Positions 19,111 to 26,211 of a DNA stretch of 50,654 nt are shown piece by piece (position 1 is the first letter of the stretch; each line of letters opens with the position of its first letter). A program made the position numbers and the translations under genes. Under the pieces are notes generated by a model. That model saw nothing but the letters and a program-made list of their open reading frames with translations. It did no database searches and was not told the DNA's origin. Source of the DNA: Salegentibacter tibetensis (GTDB lineage: Bacteria > Bacteroidota > Bacteroidia > Flavobacteriales > Flavobacteriaceae); contig NZ_JAIQZA010000031.1 in the NCBI RefSeq assembly GCF_020164485.1, positions 1-50,654 of the forward strand. Direction: 5' to 3'.

Positions 19111-19689
19111 TTAGGCTTTGATTGTATTGATATTAAAAGCTCGATAGTAATTGTCATCTTTTAGCAAACCGAAAAGGTTTAAGGAATGGCCGTTATATTC
19201 CCCAGGGAAAAAAGCGACTGTAGGACAGTCCTTGGCTATATTCTGAAGATTATTAAGAACATTATGGGATCTAATAAAAGGATAACAAGCCCCTATTCCA
19301 GTCAGGAAATAAACCTTAGCCTCCGATTCTCTTATCATTTCACTAATCTTAGGCATTAGCACCTGGTGAATATTAAGTGAAGACTGTAAAGCCCTCAAAA
19401 ATTTGTCCTTGGATTTGCGTTGTTCCACCCTGAACATCTTTTCAATACCTCCTTTATTCTCCAAAATTTCACAAGCAATATCGTAAAGATTCAATTCCAG
19501 AACGGTTACACCAGCATTATTTAATTTATTCTTCAATAATCTTATAGCTTCTCCTACTTCGTTTTGATCCTGGGCGTCATATGCAGAAATGAAGAAAGGA
19601 ATTTCTCCGCCGAGGCTCTGTTTTTTTAAAAAATTAGATGAGGAGATCACCTGGTATAGATGATCAAAATTTTCGGTTAAGTTCGACAT
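19111..19689 (-). CDS. brxB: BrxB, small BREX protein (DUF1788-type)
   Basis: The 192-residue product matches the plan of BrxB/DUF1788: an N-terminal FDHLYQVISSSNFLKKQSLG, a central LRALQSSLNIHQVLMPKISE and the C-terminal FFPGEYNGHSLNLFGLLKDD, the most recognisable family signature. BrxB is required in type 1 BREX, and its biochemical role is unclear. It overlaps the brxA stop by one base and is followed by brxC after two bases. Confidence 0.92.
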   Translation of the reverse strand: MSNLTENFDHLYQVISSSNFLKKQSLGGEIPFFISAYDAQDQNEVGEAIRLLKNKLNNAGVTVLELNLYDIACEILENKGGIEKMFRVEQRKSKDKFLRALQSSLNIHQVLMPKISEMIRESEAKVYFLTGIGACYPFIRSHNVLNNLQNIAKDCPTVAFFPGEYNGHSLNLFGLLKDDNYYRAFNINTIKA

Positions 19690-20291
19690 TATTGGTTAGT
19701 ATAATTTTCCATATCTAAATCGCTAACTAGAAATATTTTAAGCCATTCTGGATTATCCTTGCAAATAGCCTGAATTAATTCTGTTTGCAAAATTTGAGGC
19801 TGTATTATTTTCTGTTTTGTATTATTAATTAAACCTGATTGTTCCAGAATTCTGAATGTAACCTGTTTGATTTTCTTTAAGCTACTCTCAGAAAGTTTAT
19901 CTATCTCCTCATGCAACTCCTGTTTTCTACGGAGAAACGAAATATAATCTCCTTCACTAATCTCATAATCAAAAACCAGGTACTTTTCTCTTAATACTTC
20001 CACTGTAAAATCCCTGATAAAGAGATGAGACCTACAGGCAGCATAAAAAGCCAGTTGTTTCTGTACGTCCAGGCTTCCGTTTACCAAAAGTTTTATTTGC
20101 TGTGAGTTAAGAAAGGCTAATCTTTTTGAGACCTCTCTATATATCCGCTTACCGGTAGCACTTTTACCTGCTCCCAAGTCATTTACATAATCAACTTCAG
20201 AATCATTTATAAAATGATTCGCAACCAATACTATTTCGTTTAAGCGTAGGGAAGACGAGGTAAAGGCGAAGTCGTATTTTTCACTGTGCAT
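19689..20291 (-). CDS. brxA: BrxA, DNA-binding BREX protein (DUF1819-type)
   Basis: First gene of the BREX operon. The 200-residue product has the BrxA/DUF1819 plan: a start that reads YDFAFTSSSLRLNEIVLVAN, a middle with AFYAACRSHLFIRDFTVEVL and a C-terminal LLVSDLD-like end (here IFLVSDLDMENY). BrxA of other type 1 systems is a small DNA-binding protein related to NusB-like folds. The region upstream to the divergent YaaW-family gene is about 215 bases and should hold the operon promoter, but I find no exact TAnnTTTG box there on the minus strand. Confidence 0.93.
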   Translation of the reverse strand: MHSEKYDFAFTSSSLRLNEIVLVANHFINDSEVDYVNDLGAGKSATGKRIYREVSKRLAFLNSQQIKLLVNGSLDVQKQLAFYAACRSHLFIRDFTVEVLREKYLVFDYEISEGDYISFLRRKQELHEEIDKLSESSLKKIKQVTFRILEQSGLINNTKQKIIQPQILQTELIQAICKDNPEWLKIFLVSDLDMENYTNQ

Positions 20292-20507
20292 AAATCTATC
20301 ATCAAAAAGCTTCTTTAAATTGCTTTAAAATTGGCTTTCAGTCTGTTGCTAAATTTAGTTAAAATAATTAACACTTTTATAATAATACGATTCTTTGACA
20401 GGATAAACAAACAATTTATAATGTTAATTTTTTCTTTATATTTAGCTCTTAATAAATCGAAATTTCTCCCCTACGTTAAATTTCTGAAGTCCAAAATCCT
20501 ATTCCTT

Positions 20508-21488
20508 ATGTATTCAACATATTCGTCAAATCTGGTTGATGATTTGTCAGATGTAGACTTATCTAACCTTACCCCCTATCCTTCGAAATTATTTTCTCAT
20601 TTAAATGATGATCAACGGCAAATATTTGAGAAGCTCTTAAACAAAAAACGAGGTGAATCCTTCGTTATAGAAAATGAATTGTCAGGAATCATTAAACCAT
20701 TTAAAGGATTACTTCAAAAAAAATTCACCTATCGGGAGATTCTAAAGAAGATTGCCAATCACTACAAAATTCCAATTTCAGGAACCGATGTAAAAAAAAT
20801 TGAAGAGGAAATTCTGGTTTATAAGTTCCAGGAAAATTTCCAAAAATTATCACCGGAAGATAAAAGAAGGTTTCAGCAGGAATTGAATAAAGTTCTGGAA
20901 AAAAAGAATTTGGAAGGATCTCAACTAGCTTCTCTTGGCTCCGTTGGAGCCTTAGCCCTGGCAGAAATTTCTGGGATGGGAATATATATTGTTGCATCAA
21001 CCTTTGTTGGTGGCCTTACAAGTGTATTAGGAATAACTCTACCTTTTGCTTTTTATACAGGTATGAGTTCTTTTCTGGCTTTTGTCACAGGTCCGGTAGG
21101 TTGGGCAGTAGGTATTGGTGCCCTGGCTTATTCTCTAAGAAATGACAATTTTGACAGTATCACAAATAAATTCAAAGCTACTTTGAATGCCTCTAAAAGT
21201 CTGGTAAAAGGTAATTACGAGCTTGCTTCCATTATCGTAGTCCAAATTTGTGCTAATCGGATAATTCTGAACCAAGAGAAAACCAAAGAAATAGAAGAAT
21301 TAAAAATGCGCATGACCCAAGAAAAAGAAAGAAAAAAACAATTTTCTTCCAAAGCTGAAATGGTTGAAATGCAGCTAAAAAGGATACTTGAGGAGAAAAA
21401 AGACCTTGACCAGGAATTACAATCATTATCAAATTCAATAAAAAATAGCCAAGACTCGATTAATAAGCTAAAGTCTCAGATGATTTAA
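20508..21488 (+). CDS. YaaW/UPF0174-family protein with hydrophobic core and coiled-coil tail
   Basis: The likely product is 326 residues from ATG 20508; the frame stays open upstream to 20331 but that stretch is AT-rich and does not look conserved. An N-terminal LSDVDLSNLTPYPSKLFSHL segment, then a helical region, then a glycine/alanine-rich hydrophobic stretch (about residues 145-210, containing FVTGPVGWAVGIGALAYSLR) match the Ubiq_cyt_C_chap/YaaW family of unknown function. The final 70 residues form a lysine/glutamate-rich coiled coil (EKERKKQFSSKAEMVEMQLK). It is transcribed away from brxA. The hydrophobic segment suggests membrane association. A role in defence is possible only by location. 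Confidence 0.65.
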   Translation: MYSTYSSNLVDDLSDVDLSNLTPYPSKLFSHLNDDQRQIFEKLLNKKRGESFVIENELSGIIKPFKGLLQKKFTYREILKKIANHYKIPISGTDVKKIEEEILVYKFQENFQKLSPEDKRRFQQELNKVLEKKNLEGSQLASLGSVGALALAEISGMGIYIVASTFVGGLTSVLGITLPFAFYTGMSSFLAFVTGPVGWAVGIGALAYSLRNDNFDSITNKFKATLNASKSLVKGNYELASIIVVQICANRIILNQEKTKEIEELKMRMTQEKERKKQFSSKAEMVEMQLKRILEEKKDLDQELQSLSNSIKNSQDSINKLKSQMI

Positions 21489-21514
21489 AGAAATAAACAA
21501 TTCAAAAAAATTAA

Positions 21515-21628
21515 ATGAAAAGAACAATCCGTATAAGTAGAGATTATTTTAATATAAAAGATGTAGTTATTGAGATAGGAATAGGCACTCGTCTCTCAAA
21601 AGTTCAGCACTCTAACACCAAAAATTGA
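21515..21628 (+). CDS. Possible 37-aa leader peptide or small gene
   Basis: A short frame from ATG 21515 encodes MKRTIRISRDYFNIKDVVIE plus 17 further residues and ends in TGA at 21626-21628. That stop overlaps the TTG proposed as start of the next gene (TTGA), an arrangement typical of coupled translation. Too short for a family call; it could also be the true N-terminal region of a frameshifted gene. Confidence 0.3.
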   Translation: MKRTIRISRDYFNIKDVVIEIGIGTRLSKVQHSNTKN

Positions 21629-22176
21629 CGCAACAAGAAGAAAAAATATTGAACCGTAAAGAAATTGACGAAGCTCTTGAGAATCTCAAAAGTCTGAAGA
21701 AAGGCGGTTTTATAAATATTCCCAAACTAACCTGGTGGGTTTTGAACTATGTGGAACTTTATCAATATTGCCATAAGAACAGGCACAATGGATCTTGTTA
21801 TGAAGGAATGACTTGCCCTTGTATATCTAATAACCCTGAAAATCGATTCAGCTTTCTTTATCCATCTTTGCAGGAGATCATTGAGCTACATAAGCACGAA
21901 GAATATTTCAGGGAAGAAATGGCCGTTCTAGAAAACGTTAGGGATGATTATCCAGATCTTATGCAATGGCTAAAAAAGAATGAGAAACTAGGTACAGAAG
22001 ACTTTTTCTTGTTCTGGGTTGAATGGTATGAAGAAGAACAGGAGGCAGTGAAACCATTTATCCTTGAAGAGAAAGAGTTAGATATAAAATTCAAAGCTGG
22101 AGAATGGCAATATACTATTAAGTTTATGGAGGAGTTTAATGAATTATACTGGGAATCTGATGCATGTCCGGATTAA
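21625..22176 (+). CDS. Hypothetical acidic cytoplasmic protein, 183 aa
   Basis: I do not recognise this protein. It is rich in Glu, Trp and Tyr, with a cysteine/histidine patch YCHKNRHNGSCYEGMTCPCI (residues about 48-67) that could bind a metal. No signal peptide is visible. The only practical start is TTG at 21625, since an in-frame stop lies at 21613 and the next methionine is past residue 60. It precedes a leucine-rich-repeat gene by 24 bases on the same strand. Confidence 0.55.
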   Translation: MTQQEEKILNRKEIDEALENLKSLKKGGFINIPKLTWWVLNYVELYQYCHKNRHNGSCYEGMTCPCISNNPENRFSFLYPSLQEIIELHKHEEYFREEMAVLENVRDDYPDLMQWLKKNEKLGTEDFFLFWVEWYEEEQEAVKPFILEEKELDIKFKAGEWQYTIKFMEEFNELYWESDACPD

Positions 22177-22200
22177 TAATTCTTCAAACCGAAATAAATT

Positions 22201-23067
22201 ATGCCATATAAACTCAACAAAACCTGTCCTCAGCACCGGTATCTAACTTACAATCTGCACTGGCAGGAACAAGGCTGGGATTTTGAAGAAATACTTCAGG
22301 TCAGAAACCAGCTAAAAGATGATGATCCCTTTCTTTCCGCAGACACGCTAAGAATACAGGAGTTTATAGGCAAAGAAAAACATCCTTATAAAGACATTCC
22401 CGATTTTGAAAAGTTAGAATTTCTCTATATTGATGACTCTGATTTCAACGGAAATCTGGATTTCCTTGAACTTTGTCCAAACCTAAAACATTTATATATT
22501 TTAGGTATTTCAGTAAAGGTGAAAATTTGTGATCTCACTCCTGTGAAAATATTAAATCAATTAGAGTACCTCTCTCTTGAATATCACCAAATTACTAATC
22601 TGAAGCCTATTCAAAATTTAGAAAACCTACGGGAATTATACCTCTGTGATAATCCGTTGGAAACTATAAAACCTATTTGTGGATTCTCCAGGGTAAAGAA
22701 ATTGGAACTTCCTAAAATCCCGGAATATGAAGTTTTCCAGATACTTGAAAACTCCACGGAAGCAGAAGTTAGTTATATAAACTCATATTTTGATTATGGC
22801 TTTACAGCCTTTTGGATAGATAATTGGGCTTATCATAGCTCATATATAAAAGACTACCTCCAGATTGAAAACCAAATTGCTCCTTTAATGCCAACTGCAT
22901 TTTATATAAAACCCAGGCCAACAGAAAGACTAAAAAAGAAACTGTCTCAAATAGCCCACTCCCATTTGAGGGCTTCTGAATATATTGGTAATTCCAGCTT
23001 TGAAATTAGCGCGGACCCCTATGCGGTTTCCGGGTATTTTAAGTATGCAAAATATTCTAAAAAATGA
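22201..23067 (+). CDS. Leucine-rich-repeat protein
   Basis: The 288-residue product has at least four leucine-rich repeats between about residues 70 and 175: KLEFLYIDDSDFNGNLDFLE, LKHLYILGI, LEYLSLEYHQITNLKPIQNL, LRELYLCDNPLETIKPI and VKKLELPKI. This is the solenoid used for protein-protein recognition. No signal peptide is visible, so it is probably cytoplasmic. The C-terminal 110 residues, with several Trp/Tyr, match nothing I know. Its stop overlaps the start of the next gene (ATGA). Confidence 0.7.
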   Translation: MPYKLNKTCPQHRYLTYNLHWQEQGWDFEEILQVRNQLKDDDPFLSADTLRIQEFIGKEKHPYKDIPDFEKLEFLYIDDSDFNGNLDFLELCPNLKHLYILGISVKVKICDLTPVKILNQLEYLSLEYHQITNLKPIQNLENLRELYLCDNPLETIKPICGFSRVKKLELPKIPEYEVFQILENSTEAEVSYINSYFDYGFTAFWIDNWAYHSSYIKDYLQIENQIAPLMPTAFYIKPRPTERLKKKLSQIAHSHLRASEYIGNSSFEISADPYAVSGYFKYAKYSKK

Positions 23068-23597
23068 AAGACCTATTTTTTCTGCTGTTCGTAACGTTTT
23101 ACACCTCAACTTATTCTCAGAATTCTAGCTGGGAATTATTTTCTAATGAAGACATTACCCCCCTTGAAGTAAATGAATCGGGAATCTATAGAGTTGGTAA
23201 TATTACCCTGGATGTTGTCTGGGACAATAAACTAAGCCACTCCGAAAATATTGGCTATTATGGTGGAATTAAAAGTACGACAATTTTCAAAGAAAATCAG
23301 GAAATCCAAGTCATACATGATTTGGAAGATAATATTGGCCTGGGGTCTTTGAATTTTAGTTTCTTTGATTATAATCTTGACGGATATCTGGACTTCACGA
23401 TTCCCATTAATTATAGATGGAAAGCTTATTATATTTTCAATCCACAAGTCGATAAATTTGAGCACCGTGAAGACTGGGACTATTTAAGAATTCAAAAAAT
23501 AGATAAAAAAGCCAAGCTTATCCTTTCCCAACCAGACGGCATCGAAGATAATCGAAGAGTTTATCGCATTGAAGGTTTAATGCTAATTGAGCAATAA
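23064..23597 (+). CDS. Secreted hypothetical protein, 177 aa
   Basis: The N-terminus MKDLFFLLFVTFYTSTYSQN is a signal peptide with cleavage likely after the TYS-Q region, so the mature protein is periplasmic or exported. A DYNLDGYLDF segment near residues 105-114 has the D-x-N-x-D-G-x-x-D spacing of calcium loops in FG-GAP/VCBS or EF-hand-like repeats. No enzyme motif is seen. It overlaps the leucine-rich-repeat gene by four bases. The 193 bases after it hold no gene I can support. Confidence 0.6.
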   Translation: MKDLFFLLFVTFYTSTYSQNSSWELFSNEDITPLEVNESGIYRVGNITLDVVWDNKLSHSENIGYYGGIKSTTIFKENQEIQVIHDLEDNIGLGSLNFSFFDYNLDGYLDFTIPINYRWKAYYIFNPQVDKFEHREDWDYLRIQKIDKKAKLILSQPDGIEDNRRVYRIEGLMLIEQ

Positions 23598-23790
23598 CAG
23601 TGAACTATACTCCTAAATCAATTTTTATCGTCTAATTTGATGCAGGTCTATCTTTTGAAAATAAAATAAAAAAACGACAGCTTTTGTTACTCACACCACC
23701 ATTGTCGACAATCGCAACCGTACGCGCCTATTGTTCTACCTGCTCCATAAATTCAACAGATTTTAGTAAATTAATATAAAAATTAGAAAA

Positions 23791-24411
23791 ATGTGCTATC
23801 GTACTAAACTCAATTCCAAACTAAGTGAAATAGAGCGCAGTCTGGACGCAAGATTCATTGAGCCAGATGCCTACACACCTCAATTAGAAATAAATGCCTT
23901 TACCTTTTCCAAAACCCCGGTAATTTCAGATGAAAATCAGGGGGAAATTCAAATGTTTAATTGGGGCTTAATTCCTTTTTGGGCCAAGGATGATAAGATC
24001 AAAAAAATGACCCTGAATGCTAAGATTGAAACCATAGCAGAAAAACCTTCCTTTAGAAATTCGGTTAAAAAACGTTGTTTAGTTATTGCAGACGGTTATT
24101 ATGAGTGGCAATGGAAAGATTCAAAAGGAAAAGAAAAGCAGAAGTATTTAATTAATCCTACTGATCAGGAAATTTTTGCTTTTGCAGGTATCTACTCCAC
24201 CTGGACCAATCCGGAAACCAATGAATCTATTAATTCTTATTCTATTGTCACCACTGAAGCAAATGAATTAATGGCTGAAATTCATAATAATAAAAAGAGA
24301 ATGCCGGTTGTTCTAAAGAAACAAGATCATCAATCTTGGTTAACTGGCACCGATCATCAAAATTTCGCTTTCCCGTATGATGTGCCTTTAATCGCCTCAG
24401 AAGTGGTTTAG
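23791..24411 (+). CDS. SRAP-domain (YedK/HMCES-like) abasic-site protein
   Basis: SRAP proteins crosslink to abasic sites in single-stranded DNA through an N-terminal cysteine and protect the lesion. The 206-residue product starts MCYRT, so Cys2 is exposed once the methionine is removed. LNAKIETIAEKPSFRN (Asn76 and the following Arg), DGYYEW (Glu105) and EIHNNKKRMPVVL (His165) are the family's catalytic and DNA-binding positions in the right order. Length is typical. It is a single-gene unit, convergent with the HNH gene. Confidence 0.92.
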   Translation: MCYRTKLNSKLSEIERSLDARFIEPDAYTPQLEINAFTFSKTPVISDENQGEIQMFNWGLIPFWAKDDKIKKMTLNAKIETIAEKPSFRNSVKKRCLVIADGYYEWQWKDSKGKEKQKYLINPTDQEIFAFAGIYSTWTNPETNESINSYSIVTTEANELMAEIHNNKKRMPVVLKKQDHQSWLTGTDHQNFAFPYDVPLIASEVV

Positions 24412-24510
24412 AAATATATAAAGCTTTATGTTAAAAATAAATTTTATTGGAAGAGCCTACTGTAAGGATTATTTTTAACTCCTATTGCAGCAAGTTATAG
24501 TTTTTCTAAT

Positions 24511-25494
24511 TTATAAATAATCATCTATAGAGTCTTCTCCATACCATTCCTTTCCGAGAGCTATATTAAATTGTTTTTGACCCCCAGCTAAAGTAAAAAA
24601 TGTCCCATTGCTTTCATGAATAAAGTTGTATCCATCAATATACACTTTTGCGAGTGCAAATTTCTTTTGATTATTAATACTTGTCAATATTAAAAGTTCA
24701 TCAGTTGTTTCATTAATTCCTACAGATTCAACAAAAGATTCTCCATATTTATTACTTGAAAAAACACTTCCTTTAATTAATCTTTCCTTATAAATATTTA
24801 AGGAATTTTCATTAGTTGAAATAGGACAGTTGGGGAATTCACTCTGAATTTTCCAGTTTTTCTGAAATGCGTTGGATGTTATTGATTGAATTAATAAATT
24901 TTGTTCACTGTCATCATCTTTCTTCTGATTGAGATTAGAATAAATCCATTCACCTAAAATTCCACCAGTTGATATCGTCCCTTCTTTAGCCCAATTCAAT
25001 AAATTGTTTTTTGCGTTTTCTGATTCTTCTTTTGTAATCGTTCTCATCCAACTAAAGTTTTGGTCAAGACTACCATTTAAAGGTTTGGAAGGGTCGGAAA
25101 GAAAATTATCAATACTACCATATTTATAAATTATTCTAGATAGCGTTATAGGGTTCAGTAGTATGTTATCTAACCTTGTTATCCATCTTAAGTTTTCGGG
25201 CCTATTGTTTTGCTTATTAGTATCAATATGATCTACTATATGTTTCTCTGATTGTTGAGGCCCATGGAAAGCCGTTGCGACAATTCTATGTACTGTTTCC
25301 GATGATATATTAAGATATCCTTTTTTATTATCAAGTTTGCCAAAAGTCCACTTCTCATCCAAAGGTCTTTTCCTGTTATTAGTTTTTCTGCTTCTGTAAA
25401 CAGCTCCATTATTTCTTACAAAATAAATTTCTCCCCGATACTCGCAGGATCTTTCAACATCATATATGTCAATCAAATTATTCTTCAATCCCAA
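24511..25494 (-). CDS. HNH endonuclease-domain protein
   Basis: The 327-residue product has an HNH nuclease domain in its first 115 residues: VHRIVATAFHG, then IVDHIDTNKQNNRPENLRWI, the H-N-N(H) arrangement of phage-type and homing endonucleases, preceded by a NUMOD4-like region (EIYFVRNNGAVYRSRKTNNR). The C-terminal 200 residues are unfamiliar and end in FTLAGGQKQFNIALGKEWYG. It may be a defence nuclease or a mobile HNH gene. The 279 bases between it and the patatin fragment contain no supported gene. Confidence 0.75.
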   Translation of the reverse strand: MGLKNNLIDIYDVERSCEYRGEIYFVRNNGAVYRSRKTNNRKRPLDEKWTFGKLDNKKGYLNISSETVHRIVATAFHGPQQSEKHIVDHIDTNKQNNRPENLRWITRLDNILLNPITLSRIIYKYGSIDNFLSDPSKPLNGSLDQNFSWMRTITKEESENAKNNLLNWAKEGTISTGGILGEWIYSNLNQKKDDDSEQNLLIQSITSNAFQKNWKIQSEFPNCPISTNENSLNIYKERLIKGSVFSSNKYGESFVESVGINETTDELLILTSINNQKKFALAKVYIDGYNFIHESNGTFFTLAGGQKQFNIALGKEWYGEDSIDDYL

Positions 25495-25773
25495 ATGTTT
25501 ATTCTAGTTTCACGATTAAGTATTTCGGTTTCATATAACGACAATTGGCAGGCTGTTTAAAACCCACCCGTGTAGTTTAAATTTAGGTTTAGGGAATCTA
25601 ATTTAAATCTTTTCTATTAAACACGCTTTTATGAGTGACCTGTTATTATTGTCCTTCATATATTCCTTGATGACCATCTTCTAATAAGTCAATATAAATC
25701 TTGGTTGATTTATATTTTTCCGCTTTCCATACCTATAAGAAAGTCCTTTTCTAAAAAGTACTTGAAATATAAA

Positions 25774-25950
25774 TTACAGCCGATTCAGAATACCGCCAGT
25801 ACTTGTCCCGGCAAAGAAATCAAAAAAATCAGCGAGTTTTGCATCAGGATTTTTGGATTTCTCCTGTAGTTTTCTTTCCAGAGCTACCATAATTTGTCCC
25901 GGAATTATACCGCGTATTCCTCCACCATCAATTGATAATATTTTTTTCAT
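25774..25950 (-). pseudogene. N-terminal fragment of a patatin-like phospholipase
   Basis: Starting at ATG 25950, 58 residues read [20 protein letters not shown] onward, the opening of a patatin phospholipase: the DGGGIRG oxyanion loop and the nucleophile elbow GTSTGG are both intact. The frame then ends abruptly (ILNRL, stop), and the remaining 250 or more residues with the catalytic DGA aspartate are missing. This is a truncated gene. An in-frame ATG at 25998 gives an unlikely 16-residue extension. Confidence 0.8.
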
Positions 25951-26042
25951 ATACTGTAGTTTGTAAATTTTATTAATCCTAATCCACCAATAAGCCAATT
26001 TGATCTGAATTTAAAGCAAGAGTCAAATCGTCCCGGGGTAGC

Positions 26043-26135
26043 CTAATCGAAAATTCCGGTTATGGCGAGATCGAAATTCGTTACCTGAAATTCTTTGAGG
26101 GCTCCTTCTGCCATAGGACCAAATCTGGTTTTCAT
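26043..26135 (-). pseudogene. Possible peptidoglycan-binding-domain remnant
   Basis: A 30-residue frame contains RFGPMAEGALKEFQVTNFDL followed by AITGIFD, which fits the repeat plan of PG_binding_1 domains (FGPxTExAVKxFQ...TGxFD). It has no space for a complete domain and ends in TAG. It lies between the patatin fragment and the sheath-ATPase fusion, in DNA that looks like debris of a contractile injection locus. The call is tentative. Confidence 0.25.
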
Positions 26136-26211
26136 TGTTATTTGGTTTTGATAATTAAATGTTTTCAAACTTTATCTGTGGTGATCAGAAAGAGAATATC
26201 AAATGATACAA

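Noticed and set aside
20331-20507. 59-residue N-terminal extension of the YaaW-family gene
   Set aside because: AT-rich, low similarity to coding sequence, and lies in the region that must hold the divergent promoters; ATG 20508 fits the family better.
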